64,000 bases of DNA. It comes from Caryophanales bacterium UBA784 (GTDB lineage: Bacteria; Bacillota_I; Bacilli_A; RFN20; CAG-288). The notes beneath the pieces were generated by a model, which ran no database searches, had not been told where the DNA came from, and worked only from the letters and a program-made list of their open reading frames with translations. A program made the translations under genes and the position numbers. Positions 42,571 to 52,026 of this stretch are shown in pieces; position 1 is the stretch's first letter, and each line of letters opens with the position of its first letter. The DNA lies in the NCBI GenBank assembly GCA_002297045.1, contig DBJE01000010.1:29761-93760 (forward strand). The letters run 5' to 3'.

Positions 42571-43481
42571 AACAGAAAAAGAATCAAATCAATCGGAAAC
42601 CTAGCTTATTTAAGAAATGTCTGTACTTCTTCACTTCTGATAAAAAAGGCAGGACCCATTATAAAGATCCCATCTCTGCCTATCAGGCACGTCCAAGAAG
42701 GTGGATAGTCAATCTTGTTTCCTTTGTTATTTTTGTCATCGTCCTCATTTTCAGGGGAAACTATATCGGAATCAAGAATGCGTTTGATAGTCCGATTAAT
42801 GGTGAACTTGTTGCCCAGCGGTGCCATGATTTCTTCTTATTCGACTGGGACTACTTCGTCGGAAAAGGACTCTACAATTTCAACGAAGGGGTTATTTATG
42901 GTTGTTTTGTTACTCTGGGAATCACCATTATCGGAACCAGTGTAGGATTCCTCCTCTCTATCCCCTTCGGTTTCTTTGCTTCCCATGTTCTTTTCAAAAA
43001 ATGGGCCCTCATCTCTGAATTTATCCTTATCCTTATCCGTACTTTCCCGGAACTTCTTCTGGCTTTGTTCTTTGTTGCCTTATCCGGACAGACATGGCTT
43101 ACCGCTATCCTTTGCCTTAGCATTCATTCCATCGGAAGGATCGGCAAGCTCTATGCGGATCAGCTTGATGAAGCCGACCTTGACGGATTAGAGGCCTTAG
43201 ATGCCCAGGGTGCCGGTCCGGTTCAACGTGTGTTGTGCGGCGTCGTTCCGGAAGTTATTCCTAGCTTTCTCTCGGTGGGACTTTATCGTTTGGATATCAA
43301 TCTTCGTACTGCTACAACACTAGGTCTTGTCCTTTCCTCCGATGCCGGAATCGGTTTCTCGATTCTTCTTGATTTAAGTAAGAACTCTTATTCCCATCTT
43401 GGTGCTGATACGTTCGGTATTGTTATCAGGATTATCTTGGTCGATTTCTTCTCTTCTTGGCTAAGAAAGAAAATCGTCTGA
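42567..43481 (+). CDS. phnE: PhnE-like ABC permease 2
   Basis: Second permease of the same importer, 304 residues, six helices, start overlapping the previous stop by 4 bp. Motifs: 'LILIRTFPELLLALFFVALSG' (Arg = CGT), 'SIHSIGMIGKLYADQLDEADLDGLEALDAQGAG' (AGG as Met, homologues SxGMLGKL), 'LYRLDINLRTATTLGLV', then 'SSDAGIGF' in the AGGIG place. Two different permease genes per operon imply a heterodimeric channel. A strong terminator follows. Confidence 0.9.
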   Translation: MKQKKNQINRKPSLFKKCLYFFTSDKKGRTHYKDPISAYQARPRRWIVNLVSFVIFVIVLIFRGNYIGIKNAFDSPINGELVAQRCHDFFLFDWDYFVGKGLYNFNEGVIYGCFVTLGITIIGTSVGFLLSIPFGFFASHVLFKKWALISEFILILIRTFPELLLALFFVALSGQTWLTAILCLSIHSIGRIGKLYADQLDEADLDGLEALDAQGAGPVQRVLCGVVPEVIPSFLSVGLYRLDINLRTATTLGLVLSSDAGIGFSILLDLSKNSYSHLGADTFGIVIRIILVDFFSSWLRKKIV

Positions 43482-43496
43482 TTCCTTCACCTAATC

Positions 43497-43533
43497 AAAA
43501 CTCCTCTGGCCTTCGTGGCCGGAGGAGTTTTTT
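43497..43533 (+). terminator. Terminator of the first phn-type operon
   Basis: AAAACTCCTC-T-GGCC pairs with GGCC-G-GAGGAGTTTT around TTCGT and ends in six T. Confidence 0.92.
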
Positions 43534-43579
43534 CTTCTTAACGGACGGGAGACTAGGCGTAGTCTTCTGCGGAGAACGG

Positions 43580-44233
43580 CAACAGGAAAAGTGGGCCACT
43601 ATCGAATTTGCCCATCTTCATCCTCTAAGGGAAAGGGCTGTATGTTCCGGCTTTTTTCTAAACGGAACGAAGACGTTCGTGCCATTTCTTTCCCTAGGAA
43701 AAGTGACAGATATATCCCCGGAGTTCCATCCGGGAGGCCTAGTCTATCTTTACTTAGAGGAGGAACTGATTCTGAATAACGGGAAAAAAGAGTCCACTCC
43801 TTCACCCTTTTGATTCTTGCCTTATCCCTAAGGAAGTTTTTCTCTGCCGGAGAAGCAATAAAGGCAGCGGATATGCCGAAATCCATGTCCGAAAGGAAAT
43901 CGAAGAAGTGAAAAGCTCGGTTAAGGCCGAAGAAGTCTTTTACCACACGAAGATGAACAATATTCAGAAAGAAGGCATTGCCAACCGGAATCTAAGGCCA
44001 AATGATAAGAGGAAGTCTGTCCGGATGGCGTTAGACAAGGGACAGGAACCTTCTCCTTATCGCGTTCCTGACAATGCACTCGTTTTTCTTCTGGAAGCCG
44101 TGGCAGTCCTCACCGATGAAGGAAAAGACTATGGTATAAAAGTAAGGGAAGAGTTCCGCTTTGAAACAAATGGTTCTTCGTGCCTTAAAGGCGCCAACCC
44201 CCTTTAAAATGGCCCTCCTCCTTTCCCTGGAAT
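43580..44233 (+). pseudogene. Decayed copy of the two-domain cupin gene
   Basis: Translated in pieces this matches the intact cupin at 38108-38758 nearly end to end. Piece one contains 'FVPFLSLGKVTDISPEFHPGG' (parent 'VTFFSLGQGTDISSESYPSA'). After a one-base insertion in the T-run at about 43808-43811 it continues 'FDSCLIPKEVFLC', 'GSGYAEIHV', 'ANRNLMPNDKMKSVRMALDKGQEPSPYRVPDNALVFLLE'. A second shift near 44175 throws off the last residues, where the DNA still matches (CCCCCTTTAAAATGGC). No start codon survives at the expected place. At least three lesions make sequencing error an unlikely full explanation. Confidence 0.85.
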
Positions 44234-44280
44234 AGAAAAAAGGCTTCCTGCCTTGTCTCATGACTAATGACAGGAAACCT
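44234..44280 (-). terminator. Candidate terminator for the minus-strand lipoprotein genes
   Basis: Read on the minus strand, AAAGGTTTCCTG pairs with CAGGAAGCCTTT and is followed by TTTT. It lies about 190 bp past the stop at 44466; no gene is seen between. Confidence 0.55.
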
Positions 44281-44465
44281 TTCCGTGATTGGATGTGCGC
44301 AGGATATGAACAGTTAGGTTGCGGTTTTGAACGCATTTGGCTGCTTCCACGTCGGCAGGAAAGAAAGCCGGGATTTCTCAGAGATATGACTTCTCCTTGT
44401 GCCCAGGAAAAGAAACGGAGCCTAGAAGTTGTATCCGTGCTCTCAATGCTGAGCAGGCCTAAGGC

Positions 44466-46229
44466 CTATTTGGCGTTAATGGCAATAGCAACAGTATTAG
44501 AGGAATATCCGATTTCAAGCTCCATGATTTTATTTTCTTTATTGACTTGAATCGTTTTTGTATAGATATCACCTTGGAAGTGTGTTCCTGAATTGCCTTT
44601 ATCTAAGGCAAAACCATTCTTTTCCAGTTTCGATTCCAAAGCCTTCACCTGGTTTAGGCCGGTCCCTGACAAAATCCGGTATTCGATGGCATAGTAGCGT
44701 TCTTTGCCCTCGTTCCCCTCTTCGTCTACCCCGTCTGAATAGTAAAGACCGGCAACCGATTCCTTTCCCCCAAGGATAGGAATCAAATCAAGGTTTTCCT
44801 TGCTGCCAAGAAGGGCGATGACATTTTTGAGGATTTCACTATATCCGCTGACCAGATCGGATGTCTTTAATCCGTCCGTCGTTTCCTTTACGACGATGTC
44901 TGATCCGATATCCTCATCGTCTAGGAAGGTATAAACGATCTCTTCGGTTTTCTGTGGATAGGTGAAATTGATGTTGAAGGTGACATTGCTTGAAGAGAGC
45001 TTGATCTTCCTCTCTCCGACAATCCTACCCTCTCCCGACCTATTGTAAATCTTGGTCGTGGAAAACATCGCCTTTTTGTTGTAAACGTAGGTGTTTAATT
45101 GATTCTCGTCCTTTTCAAAGAAGACACTCGACCTTTTAAAGGAAGGAAGAAGGGCGGTGACGGAGGCTTTTACCTTATCATGGTAGGCATAATATTCGTT
45201 GTTTAATCTGACCGCCTGTTGAATATAGCCACCGTCTTTGTACTGATAGAGGAACTCATTACTGATGCCTTGAGAAGACGAAGAAAGCAAAAGGCTCTTT
45301 CCATCTGTCTTTCCGGAGACCATGCTCTCCACTTCTAAGGCACTTTGGTCGGCATTCGGAGCAGAGATGGTGTCTACAAAGCTGTATTGGTTTGTTCTTA
45401 GTTTCTCTAAAGCCGCCTCTAGTTCAGGTTTTTCTGCATCGGTTGAGACGTTCACTTCTTTGTCGAAGGAAAAACCGTCTCCGGGGATGACATCCCCGGT
45501 AATGTTCCTTTCTGTCTGGCTAAATCCACCGTAAGGATTGAACAGGAGGGAGAAGGTGAAGGAATCTGTTTCTTCATCAAAGATGAAAGAGAACTCTTTT
45601 ATGGTCCGTCCTGGGTTCTTCGGGTAGAACTGTTCGGCAAGCTTTGGAAGGAGGTTGCTGTTCTTGACCGAAGATGTATCTAAGACAAAGGCGTTATCTC
45701 CGGAAAAGAGAAAGTCGTCAATAGTCAGGGAAGAGAAAAGATTGATATAGCTCGAATCTTTCCATTTGACTGTGGCTTCGTCCTCTCCGATAGGAGCCGG
45801 AGAATAATCAACACGATTGTCTATACCAAGGATCGGTTCACTGACATAAGGCGTCTCTGCGCTAGGATCATAGGTGTAATAGTAGGAAATATAGACTGTA
45901 CTTCTATCTGCCTCTGCGTTCTGTTTGCTCTCATAACGGACGAATTCATATCCATCATCCTTGACGAAGACGTCCAGGCAGTAGTTACTATATCCCTCGT
46001 CCGTGTAATAGAAGTTCTTTCCCTTGAACGAATATCCCTTTTTCCTTTGTACAAGGAAGTCTTCAAAATGTTCTTCGGCAGTCTTTGGGGGAATGACAGT
46101 GGTGGGGGACTGGCTGTCTGGAATTGAATTCCCACTATTTTGCTTTTCGCCTGTGCCTGTTTTATTTCCCGAGCAGGAAGCAAGAAGCGAGAGAGGGAGA
46201 AAAAAGAGAATGATACGCTTACCTTTCAT
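44466..46229 (-). CDS. Large hypothetical lipoprotein
   Basis: A 587-residue lipoprotein: signal peptide MKGKRIILFFLPLSLLASCSG with lipobox LASC (Cys at about 18), a Gly/Asn/Ser linker, then a Tyr/Ser-rich mature part rich in beta strands. The start at 46229 is preferred over the ATG two codons earlier because GGAGGT sits at correct spacing. The mature part has LolA/LppX-like long amphipathic strands ('KGYSFKGKNFYYTDEGY', 'VFFEKDENQLNTYVYNKKA') but no certain family. It follows the next lipoprotein gene by 20 bp, so both are one operon; roles probably surface-related. Confidence 0.8.
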   Translation of the reverse strand: MKGKRIILFFLPLSLLASCSGNKTGTGEKQNSGNSIPDSQSPTTVIPPKTAEEHFEDFLVQRKKGYSFKGKNFYYTDEGYSNYCLDVFVKDDGYEFVRYESKQNAEADRSTVYISYYYTYDPSAETPYVSEPILGIDNRVDYSPAPIGEDEATVKWKDSSYINLFSSLTIDDFLFSGDNAFVLDTSSVKNSNLLPKLAEQFYPKNPGRTIKEFSFIFDEETDSFTFSLLFNPYGGFSQTERNITGDVIPGDGFSFDKEVNVSTDAEKPELEAALEKLRTNQYSFVDTISAPNADQSALEVESMVSGKTDGKSLLLSSSSQGISNEFLYQYKDGGYIQQAVRLNNEYYAYHDKVKASVTALLPSFKRSSVFFEKDENQLNTYVYNKKAMFSTTKIYNRSGEGRIVGERKIKLSSSNVTFNINFTYPQKTEEIVYTFLDDEDIGSDIVVKETTDGLKTSDLVSGYSEILKNVIALLGSKENLDLIPILGGKESVAGLYYSDGVDEEGNEGKERYYAIEYRILSGTGLNQVKALESKLEKNGFALDKGNSGTHFQGDIYTKTIQVNKENKIMELEIGYSSNTVAIAINAK

Positions 46230-46249
46230 ATCCATACCTCCGGACGAGA

Positions 46250-48553
46250 CTATTTGGTATCGGTTGTCTCAACAACCTTGATGGTGATGTCGGAAGAAAT
46301 CGTATAATTATAACTAGTGAGGCCCTCATTCTTGATTTCCACACCCTTGTCATTGAATACTTGAAGTTGGAAATCGTGTCCTTCCGGAGCTGTGATACGG
46401 ATCTGAAGGATGATTTTTCCTGTGCTATCAGGAATTAAGGCGCCGTCTAAACTATTGAGGACGCTACCGTAATTGACAACATAATAAAGCTTATATCCTT
46501 CCGGAGCTATCACAGTTGCCTTATAGCTTTCACTAGTTGATGGATTACTTTCGGCGGCGAGGCGAATCTTGGTCAGGCCTTCGACGACGGGAATCGAGTA
46601 ACTGAAGTAACCTTTCACTACTTCCGTTTCTTCCCCATTAATAGTCTGATAGACATGGAGAGTCTTATCGCTTACTGTGCTCTTTAAAGAAGCATAAAAG
46701 GAAATGCTTTCCCCGATAAGGAATTGGGCGCACGTCTTCGTGTCTGAAATCTCAGCATGGCTTTGACTTCCGGTCCCGGAAACAGATGTCCTAGTCGATG
46801 AATCATAGCCTTCCAGAGTGACTGTCGCCTTGGCGGCTTCCTTAAAAACGGCTTTGATTGACAAAGAGGCGACATCCGGCATGACAAAGGTTCCGCTCTT
46901 TCCGTTCCTGACCGTCTTGATTTCTTCTCCGGTCGCCATATTGATTATCTTTTCGAAGGAATAATAGATTGATTCTGGTTCGACAGAGAAAGAGACGGTT
47001 TCTCCCTTTCGGTAAGTGCTGCGGACAAGGCTGAGTGTTCCATGCTCGGCGATTTCGTTTGTGATGACAATGCCATCTGCCGTAACAAGTTCGACCGAGC
47101 AGTCCCCTTCTTTCGGCCTTCGCCTTTCAAGATAGAGGACCCCAGTGCTGTCATTTTCGGCATAGACATAGCTTCCCTTGTTCCCGTCTTGGTCAATAGT
47201 CCGCGCACTTGTCACGACTTTTCCATCGACAGTGACAGGATAGAGAAGAAAGACGGCATTTGCCCCACAGTATTCGCTTTCTTCTTTTGTGGTTTTGTTG
47301 ACTATCTTGCAGGATTTGATGTCTTGGTTTGGCAAAAGGGTAATCTTACCGTTTTCCTTGCAGGGGAAGGTGATTGTAATATCCGAATCGGCCACAGTAA
47401 GCTTAAAGTAGGTTTCGGTGACATCATTGTCGGGAACTTTGACACCGGTAAAGGTTGGCTTTCCGGTCAAGGTATATTTTGGAGAAGCCTTGAAACTGAC
47501 GGAAAAGGAGTCCCCTTCCGTTGCTTCCGTATAGAGCTTATAGGTCGTTGAAATAGCATCCTGATTGACATAGGTGATCTTTCTTGTTCCTGTGAATTCA
47601 CCCTCTACTTTGATGGTGACGTTTCCGGTAATCGAATAAATAAACCTTTCACAGAGGTTATCAATGGAAAAGGAAGAAAAGTTTGCGGTCCATTCCCCAT
47701 CTCCGATTCTATACTTGACGCTCGTCACTTTATATCCGGCCTTACGGAGTAACTTTCCGTAGAAGCGGGTATATTTCTGGCTTGCTTCCCAAGCGAGAAG
47801 GGAGACATATTGATTCTCTTCTAAGGTGACAGAATAACCCTTTTTATCATCGATCTGGTTATAACCTGTGGAAAGGTTAATCACAACATCTTCAGCCGGC
47901 CTTGTGAATTCAATGCTGAAGGAGGAGACATAGGACTCAGTGAAACTAGGGTGGTACCTTGTCTGATTGATTTCAATGTAGTAATAGGGGCAGTTCTCCT
48001 TGGTAAAGTCGCTTGCGACTTTGTTCACGGTAAGAGTGACTTTGCTCCCGTCCTCGAAAACATCTCCCTCCTTAAGGGAGACTTCCCCGAAAGTATCAGT
48101 GGAATAATTATTAATCTGACTGACCTTATGGCCTTTGATTACATCCTTTAAGGTAAGGGTGAGAACGACGTTTTTCTTCGGCCTAATGAAACTTGCCGTA
48201 GTGACGTTTCCGTCGTTTTGTATGTTCCCGATCGTGACCTCCTCGCTGACTAATGTGCCAAAGCCTTTTGTGTCATTGGTGACTGTCACCGTCACTAGGA
48301 CAGTCTCTCCTTCCTCATATCTTCCGTCCACATGGTCAAGGGCAATAGTAGCTCCCTCTACCGAAGAGAAGGTCACCTCGTATTTTTCCTTGTCCGGAGT
48401 AGAAGAAGTAGACACAGAAGAAGGAAATGAGGAAGAAGAGTTTCCTCCCGATGCTGTGTCAGAGCCACTGTCCTGCTTTTCCTTCCCGCAGCCTGCTAGT
48501 GCAAAGACAAAAGCGGTCAACGACAATAAAACGGATTTCTTTTTTGTGTTCAT
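46250..48553 (-). CDS. Lipoprotein with bacterial-repeat (Flg_new/InlB-like) domains
   Basis: A 767-residue lipoprotein (lipobox LAGC at about 19-22). It is built from repeated beta domains of the 'Y..GE.V.VTV.....F......G...T.SFxMPxxxVxLxV' kind, at about 65-140, 150-235, 320-400 and 490-570. The repeat-ending motif F-x-M-P is an internal test of the code: the Met is AGG in FIMPKKNVVLTL (48184-48182) and FTMPAEDVVINL (47902-47900) but ATG in FVMPDVASLSI (46882-46880). The start at 48553 has GGGGA upstream; a TTG at 48559 is rejected. First gene of a two-lipoprotein operon; an operator-like box lies at 48716-48727. Likely surface adhesion or binding. Confidence 0.85.
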   Translation of the reverse strand: MNTKKKSVLLSLTAFVFALAGCGKEKQDSGSDTASGGNSSSSFPSSVSTSSTPDKEKYEVTFSSVEGATIALDHVDGRYEEGETVLVTVTVTNDTKGFGTLVSEEVTIGNIQNDGNVTTASFIRPKKNVVLTLTLKDVIKGHKVSQINNYSTDTFGEVSLKEGDVFEDGSKVTLTVNKVASDFTKENCPYYYIEINQTRYHPSFTESYVSSFSIEFTRPAEDVVINLSTGYNQIDDKKGYSVTLEENQYVSLLAWEASQKYTRFYGKLLRKAGYKVTSVKYRIGDGEWTANFSSFSIDNLCERFIYSITGNVTIKVEGEFTGTRKITYVNQDAISTTYKLYTEATEGDSFSVSFKASPKYTLTGKPTFTGVKVPDNDVTETYFKLTVADSDITITFPCKENGKITLLPNQDIKSCKIVNKTTKEESEYCGANAVFLLYPVTVDGKVVTSARTIDQDGNKGSYVYAENDSTGVLYLERRRPKEGDCSVELVTADGIVITNEIAEHGTLSLVRSTYRKGETVSFSVEPESIYYSFEKIINMATGEEIKTVRNGKSGTFVMPDVASLSIKAVFKEAAKATVTLEGYDSSTRTSVSGTGSQSHAEISDTKTCAQFLIGESISFYASLKSTVSDKTLHVYQTINGEETEVVKGYFSYSIPVVEGLTKIRLAAESNPSTSESYKATVIAPEGYKLYYVVNYGSVLNSLDGALIPDSTGKIILQIRITAPEGHDFQLQVFNDKGVEIKNEGLTSYNYTISSDITIKVVETTDTK

Positions 48554-48715
48554 TTTCAATGTTCCCCGATAAAACGAAGTATTTATAAAAAAACCTTCGA
48601 TTCAACACAAGGAGAGACGAAAATAAACTTTATGGCAATTCGACAACAAAAGGACTAGAAACAATGATAATCAAACACTTTTAAGGAAAATGTTCAGGTA
48701 TGGACAGAAACAAAG

Positions 48716-48727
48716 AAACCGCTTACC
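48716..48727 (-). promoter_or_regulatory. LacI/CcpA-type operator upstream of lipoprotein operon
   Basis: On the minus strand GGTAAGCGGTTT, the same core as at 1554-1569, lies about 165 bp upstream of the start at 48553. Confidence 0.45.
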
Positions 48728-48831
48728 CTTTATTTAAACAGAAATGTTCTTAGATGTCCGACTTTTTGTTTTTTGGTAAAGCAAGAAAAAATAAAGAAGG
48801 ACGTAAACATTCTTCTTTCTGATAACGGAAA

Positions 48832-48858
48832 AGAGTCCCCCATGATGGAGGACTCTGG
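48832..48858 (-). terminator. Terminator of the 853-residue lipoprotein gene
   Basis: On the minus strand AGAGTCCTCC pairs with GGGGGACTCT (imperfect), followed by TTTT; it lies just past the stop at 48871. Confidence 0.75.
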
Positions 48859-48870
48859 CCGGATTTTCTT

Positions 48871-51432
48871 TTAGGGAGCCGGCGGCGGTGGAGGAACGGG
48901 AGGCAGGCTAGCCTGGACAAAGGCGGTAGTCACCTTATTGGTCGCCGTATCCAGCCTTAGATAATAGGTTCCGTTTAGATCCGAGAATGCTAAGGCGTAC
49001 TTGCCTTCATATTTGGTGATGTAATAGGAGGAAACCATAGCCCCGTCAATCTTGGCCGAATAGGAAATGATACCGTCGAAGGCAAAGACCACTGACTTAT
49101 CATTGATGGTATAGGTGCCTTCAAACTTGGCAAAGTCGGAATAGGTAAGGACTCGCTGCCTTTCTGTCTTATTTCCGTCTTTATCCCTTTCCACGGTGCC
49201 TTTTTGACTATCGAAGGTATAGGTGGCATCACTTGTCGTGTAAAGGAGTTTTCCGTCTTTGATTTGCCGCTTTGTCGTGGTGAGTTTTGTTCCGTTCAGA
49301 TAGAGGTTTTCGTTCTGGAAGTAGAGGGTGTTGTCCCCTTGACTATAGGTTCCCCAGGCGGAAAGAATGTTTTCGTCGTAGTACTTCAGTGACCTGATTT
49401 CCGCATACCCGTCACGGAAATAGATGAACGGGCTGACGTCTTCCTTATATTGGAAGGCCAGGACGGCTTTGGCGTTACCGTCAGTCCAGATGGTGTAGGA
49501 CTTCTCGACGTCTCTGTCTAATCCGTCGTTGCTGCTATTGGCCCTGTCAAGCTTTAGTTTTCCCTCCTTGGTGAACTTGATGTTCTCGATTCCGTATTTC
49601 CCGTATGCGGAATAGGTTCCGACTAACGTGGAAAAGATTTCTTTCTTGACATAGCTCTTTGTCTGGCTGAAGAAAGTCCCGACCAGATTGTTCGTATAAA
49701 TATTGTCCTTGCTTTCTTTGGTAGTGATTCCAAAGGTATAGTATCCGGTATTGGCATCTAGAATCGGAGTAAAGGCATAGGCATAATCGGCTCCGTCTTT
49801 CGTTACCTTCTCTGCGGTGAGAGAGAGGGAATCCGTGTAATTTGAAGAGTAGTCACCATAGACCTTGTCTAAGACGGTCTTGCTGAACCTGTCATAGGTT
49901 TTTTCTCCGTCGGATAGAAGGTAGTAACCGGAATTGACATCCTTGATTTGTAAAGAATAGTTCTTTCCTTCTCCCACGAAGGAAAGGGAAGGAAACTTCT
50001 GACCATGGGTATAAGAGAGCTTCGCCTTTCCTTCTTTTCCGTTCATCTGGTAAGACAAGCCCTCTAAGACATTCAAAGAGAATAAGGAGGTATAGTCATG
50101 GTAGAAGAAAGAATCAAGGTAGTACCCTTTATACTTATCTTCGTTAATCGGATAGGAGACCTTTCCATCAAGATTCAGGCGGATGGAGGAGTCTGCCTTA
50201 TCTGGGGAGAGAATATACTTTTTTCCGCCTTCGTTAAAGAAGATGGATTTCCGCTTATTTTCGATGACATAGGAGAAATCCTTTATTTCTTTTCCATTCC
50301 TTTTTACAATTGGCTCTTTCTCGTTTCCTGTGCTTTCATCCGTAACCTTGACAATCTCGAAGACAGAATCATCGATTGCGTATTTGCCGTAAAGCTGCCC
50401 GATTGTGTTAAGAGGATAGGTAACCCCCTTACCGTCAATGGTCAGGTCAAGATAATATTCTCCCCTTCTCCTGACATAGGTTTTTCCGTTTAACACTGTT
50501 TTTAGGGCGAGCCCCTTATCATCGACTATCGCTTCATAGGATCCGCTTGTCTCCCCAAAAAAGAAAATCTTTTTTTCCAGATCCAGAGAAGTCTGGATAT
50601 TCTTTTCGCCATCAAAAAGAGAAAGACCGGAAAAGCCGCCGATATCGTAAACATAGGTATGGGAAGACGTGTCATCGGAAACGATATTATTTAGCCAGAA
50701 GGTTCCCTTGTCATTCCGGACAAGGAGTCCCTTTCCGTATCCGTAGTCGTCTACATCGTATTCCTCAAGGGCCTTATAGATCTTTCCGTTGAGATTAACG
50801 AAGGAAGAGAGAAGGTGCCAGTCCTGTTCTCCGGCGAAGACACTGCCGCTGTGATGGTTTGAAGGGAAAACACCTCTTTCCAAATCAAAGTGTCCATCAA
50901 AGGAAACATAGACATTGTACGTTGAACCATCGCCATAGCCGGAGTAGACTCCGGAATACTCCACGATGGAAGGCCTGAATCTGTTCCTTAGGCTGAAGCC
51001 TCCGTCATTTCCTTCCTTCTCGAGATGGAGAAGTCCGTCCGAGAAATTGACGTAGGCCTTATAGGAACTTCCGTCATTGAATTCCTTGCCGAAGGAGACG
51101 ACTATGGTGTCATAGCTGACACTTTCTTCCCCGTTTTTGTAGGAGAGGGAAAGAGTATCGATCGAGGTAGGGACTAAGGAAAGTCTATTGTCTCCTTCAA
51201 GGAGAAGACGTTCCTTGGATAGAGTCAGTGTCTCTCCTTTGGAATAATAGGTGCCAAGAAGATAGGAAAAGTCGTCTTCGCTAAACACAGGTGGTTTCTT
51301 TTCTTCGCTGGATGGGGTTAATGAAGAAGGAAGGGAAGAGGAAATAGGTAGCGAAGAAGAAGGCTTTGGGTTTGAACAGGAAGCAAGGGTGAGAAGGAAA
51401 AGAAGAAATCCAGTCTGTTTCTTTATTGCCAT
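48871..51432 (-). CDS. Large repeat-containing lipoprotein
   Basis: An 853-residue lipoprotein (lipobox LASC, Cys at about 19; Ser/Pro-rich linker to about 45). The mature part consists of about seven copies of an 80-120-residue beta unit that begins G-x-Y and runs 'xGTYxxxxxxLxFxxxxxLxLxG' (for example 'LLGTYYSKGETLTLS', 'YGKYAIDDSVFEI', 'VGTYSAYGKYGIENI', 'WGTYSQGDNTLYF', 'FEGTYTINDKSVVF'). The end is a Pro tail (PPVPPPPPAP). Repeats of this lipocalin-like layout suggest surface binding or a spacer, but no family is recognised. RBS AAGGAGA precedes the ATG. Single-gene unit. Confidence 0.82.
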   Translation of the reverse strand: MAIKKQTGFLLFLLTLASCSNPKPSSSLPISSSLPSSLTPSSEEKKPPVFSEDDFSYLLGTYYSKGETLTLSKERLLLEGDNRLSLVPTSIDTLSLSYKNGEESVSYDTIVVSFGKEFNDGSSYKAYVNFSDGLLHLEKEGNDGGFSLRNRFRPSIVEYSGVYSGYGDGSTYNVYVSFDGHFDLERGVFPSNHHSGSVFAGEQDWHLLSSFVNLNGKIYKALEEYDVDDYGYGKGLLVRNDKGTFWLNNIVSDDTSSHTYVYDIGGFSGLSLFDGEKNIQTSLDLEKKIFFFGETSGSYEAIVDDKGLALKTVLNGKTYVRRRGEYYLDLTIDGKGVTYPLNTIGQLYGKYAIDDSVFEIVKVTDESTGNEKEPIVKRNGKEIKDFSYVIENKRKSIFFNEGGKKYILSPDKADSSIRLNLDGKVSYPINEDKYKGYYLDSFFYHDYTSLFSLNVLEGLSYQMNGKEGKAKLSYTHGQKFPSLSFVGEGKNYSLQIKDVNSGYYLLSDGEKTYDRFSKTVLDKVYGDYSSNYTDSLSLTAEKVTKDGADYAYAFTPILDANTGYYTFGITTKESKDNIYTNNLVGTFFSQTKSYVKKEIFSTLVGTYSAYGKYGIENIKFTKEGKLKLDRANSSNDGLDRDVEKSYTIWTDGNAKAVLAFQYKEDVSPFIYFRDGYAEIRSLKYYDENILSAWGTYSQGDNTLYFQNENLYLNGTKLTTTKRQIKDGKLLYTTSDATYTFDSQKGTVERDKDGNKTERQRVLTYSDFAKFEGTYTINDKSVVFAFDGIISYSAKIDGAMVSSYYITKYEGKYALAFSDLNGTYYLRLDTATNKVTTAFVQASLPPVPPPPPAP

Positions 51433-52026
51433 AGTGTGTTCTCCTTAGTTATTAGGTTAAGGATAATAAAAATAGCATGTTATGTCAATTTGAATGGATT
51501 AGAGCCCTGCTTTCCTTTTTGGATGTCCTTCTTTTAGGAAAGATTTTTTATTCCTGGATTCAAACCTGCAGGCATGCCTTTAGGCAACATCATTGTTAGT
51601 GGCAAAGGCATCGAAAAAAGGGACAAAGAAAACAGGATGACAAGAGAGACAGGAAGTGTTTTTCTTTGTCAGAACCTTGTTTTCACTGACTTGTAAATCG
51701 AAATAAGAATGAAACCGCTACTCTTAAACGCAACCTACATCACCTTAATTCCCACCAATAAAATCAATGTCAAGGAAAAGACGGTTAAGGAAGAAGAGAG
51801 CGGAAAAGAATACTAAACCGATTTCAGTATCATCTGATATTTTCTTGGAAAAGGGGTTGAAGATTTAGGCCGAAAGGTCTCTGTCCGATGACCTTTTTCT
51901 CTGTTCCGGATTGAAAACAATGGGAGTTCATTCGGGGATAAGAAACCAAAAACTTCCACCATAAAAAATTCCTATCTTAAAACAGGTAACCTGATTAGAG
52001 ACACTCTTTTGCCTAAATGTCTTCTT
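51433..52026. other. 594-bp region without a convincing gene
   Basis: A 35-codon plus frame (51709-51816) has no ribosome site and no recognised motif. Near 51876-51900 an AAAGGTC/GACCTTTTT hairpin looks like an orphan terminator. The rest is AT-rich and featureless to my reading; it may hold gene remnants. Confidence 0.45.

Noticed and set aside
39457..43481. Phosphonate degradation locus
   Set aside because: Only transport genes are present; no C-P lyase, phosphonatase or phosphite dehydrogenase genes accompany either operon.
44260..44550. Plus-strand frame of 96 codons
   Set aside because: Its right end lies antisense to the lipoprotein gene at 44466, it has no ribosome site, and it overlaps a terminator-like hairpin.
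51550..51570. tRNA-like T-arm (GGTTTGAATCC on the minus strand)
   Set aside because: The flanking bases do not form the T-stem, and no acceptor, D or anticodon arms can be drawn.
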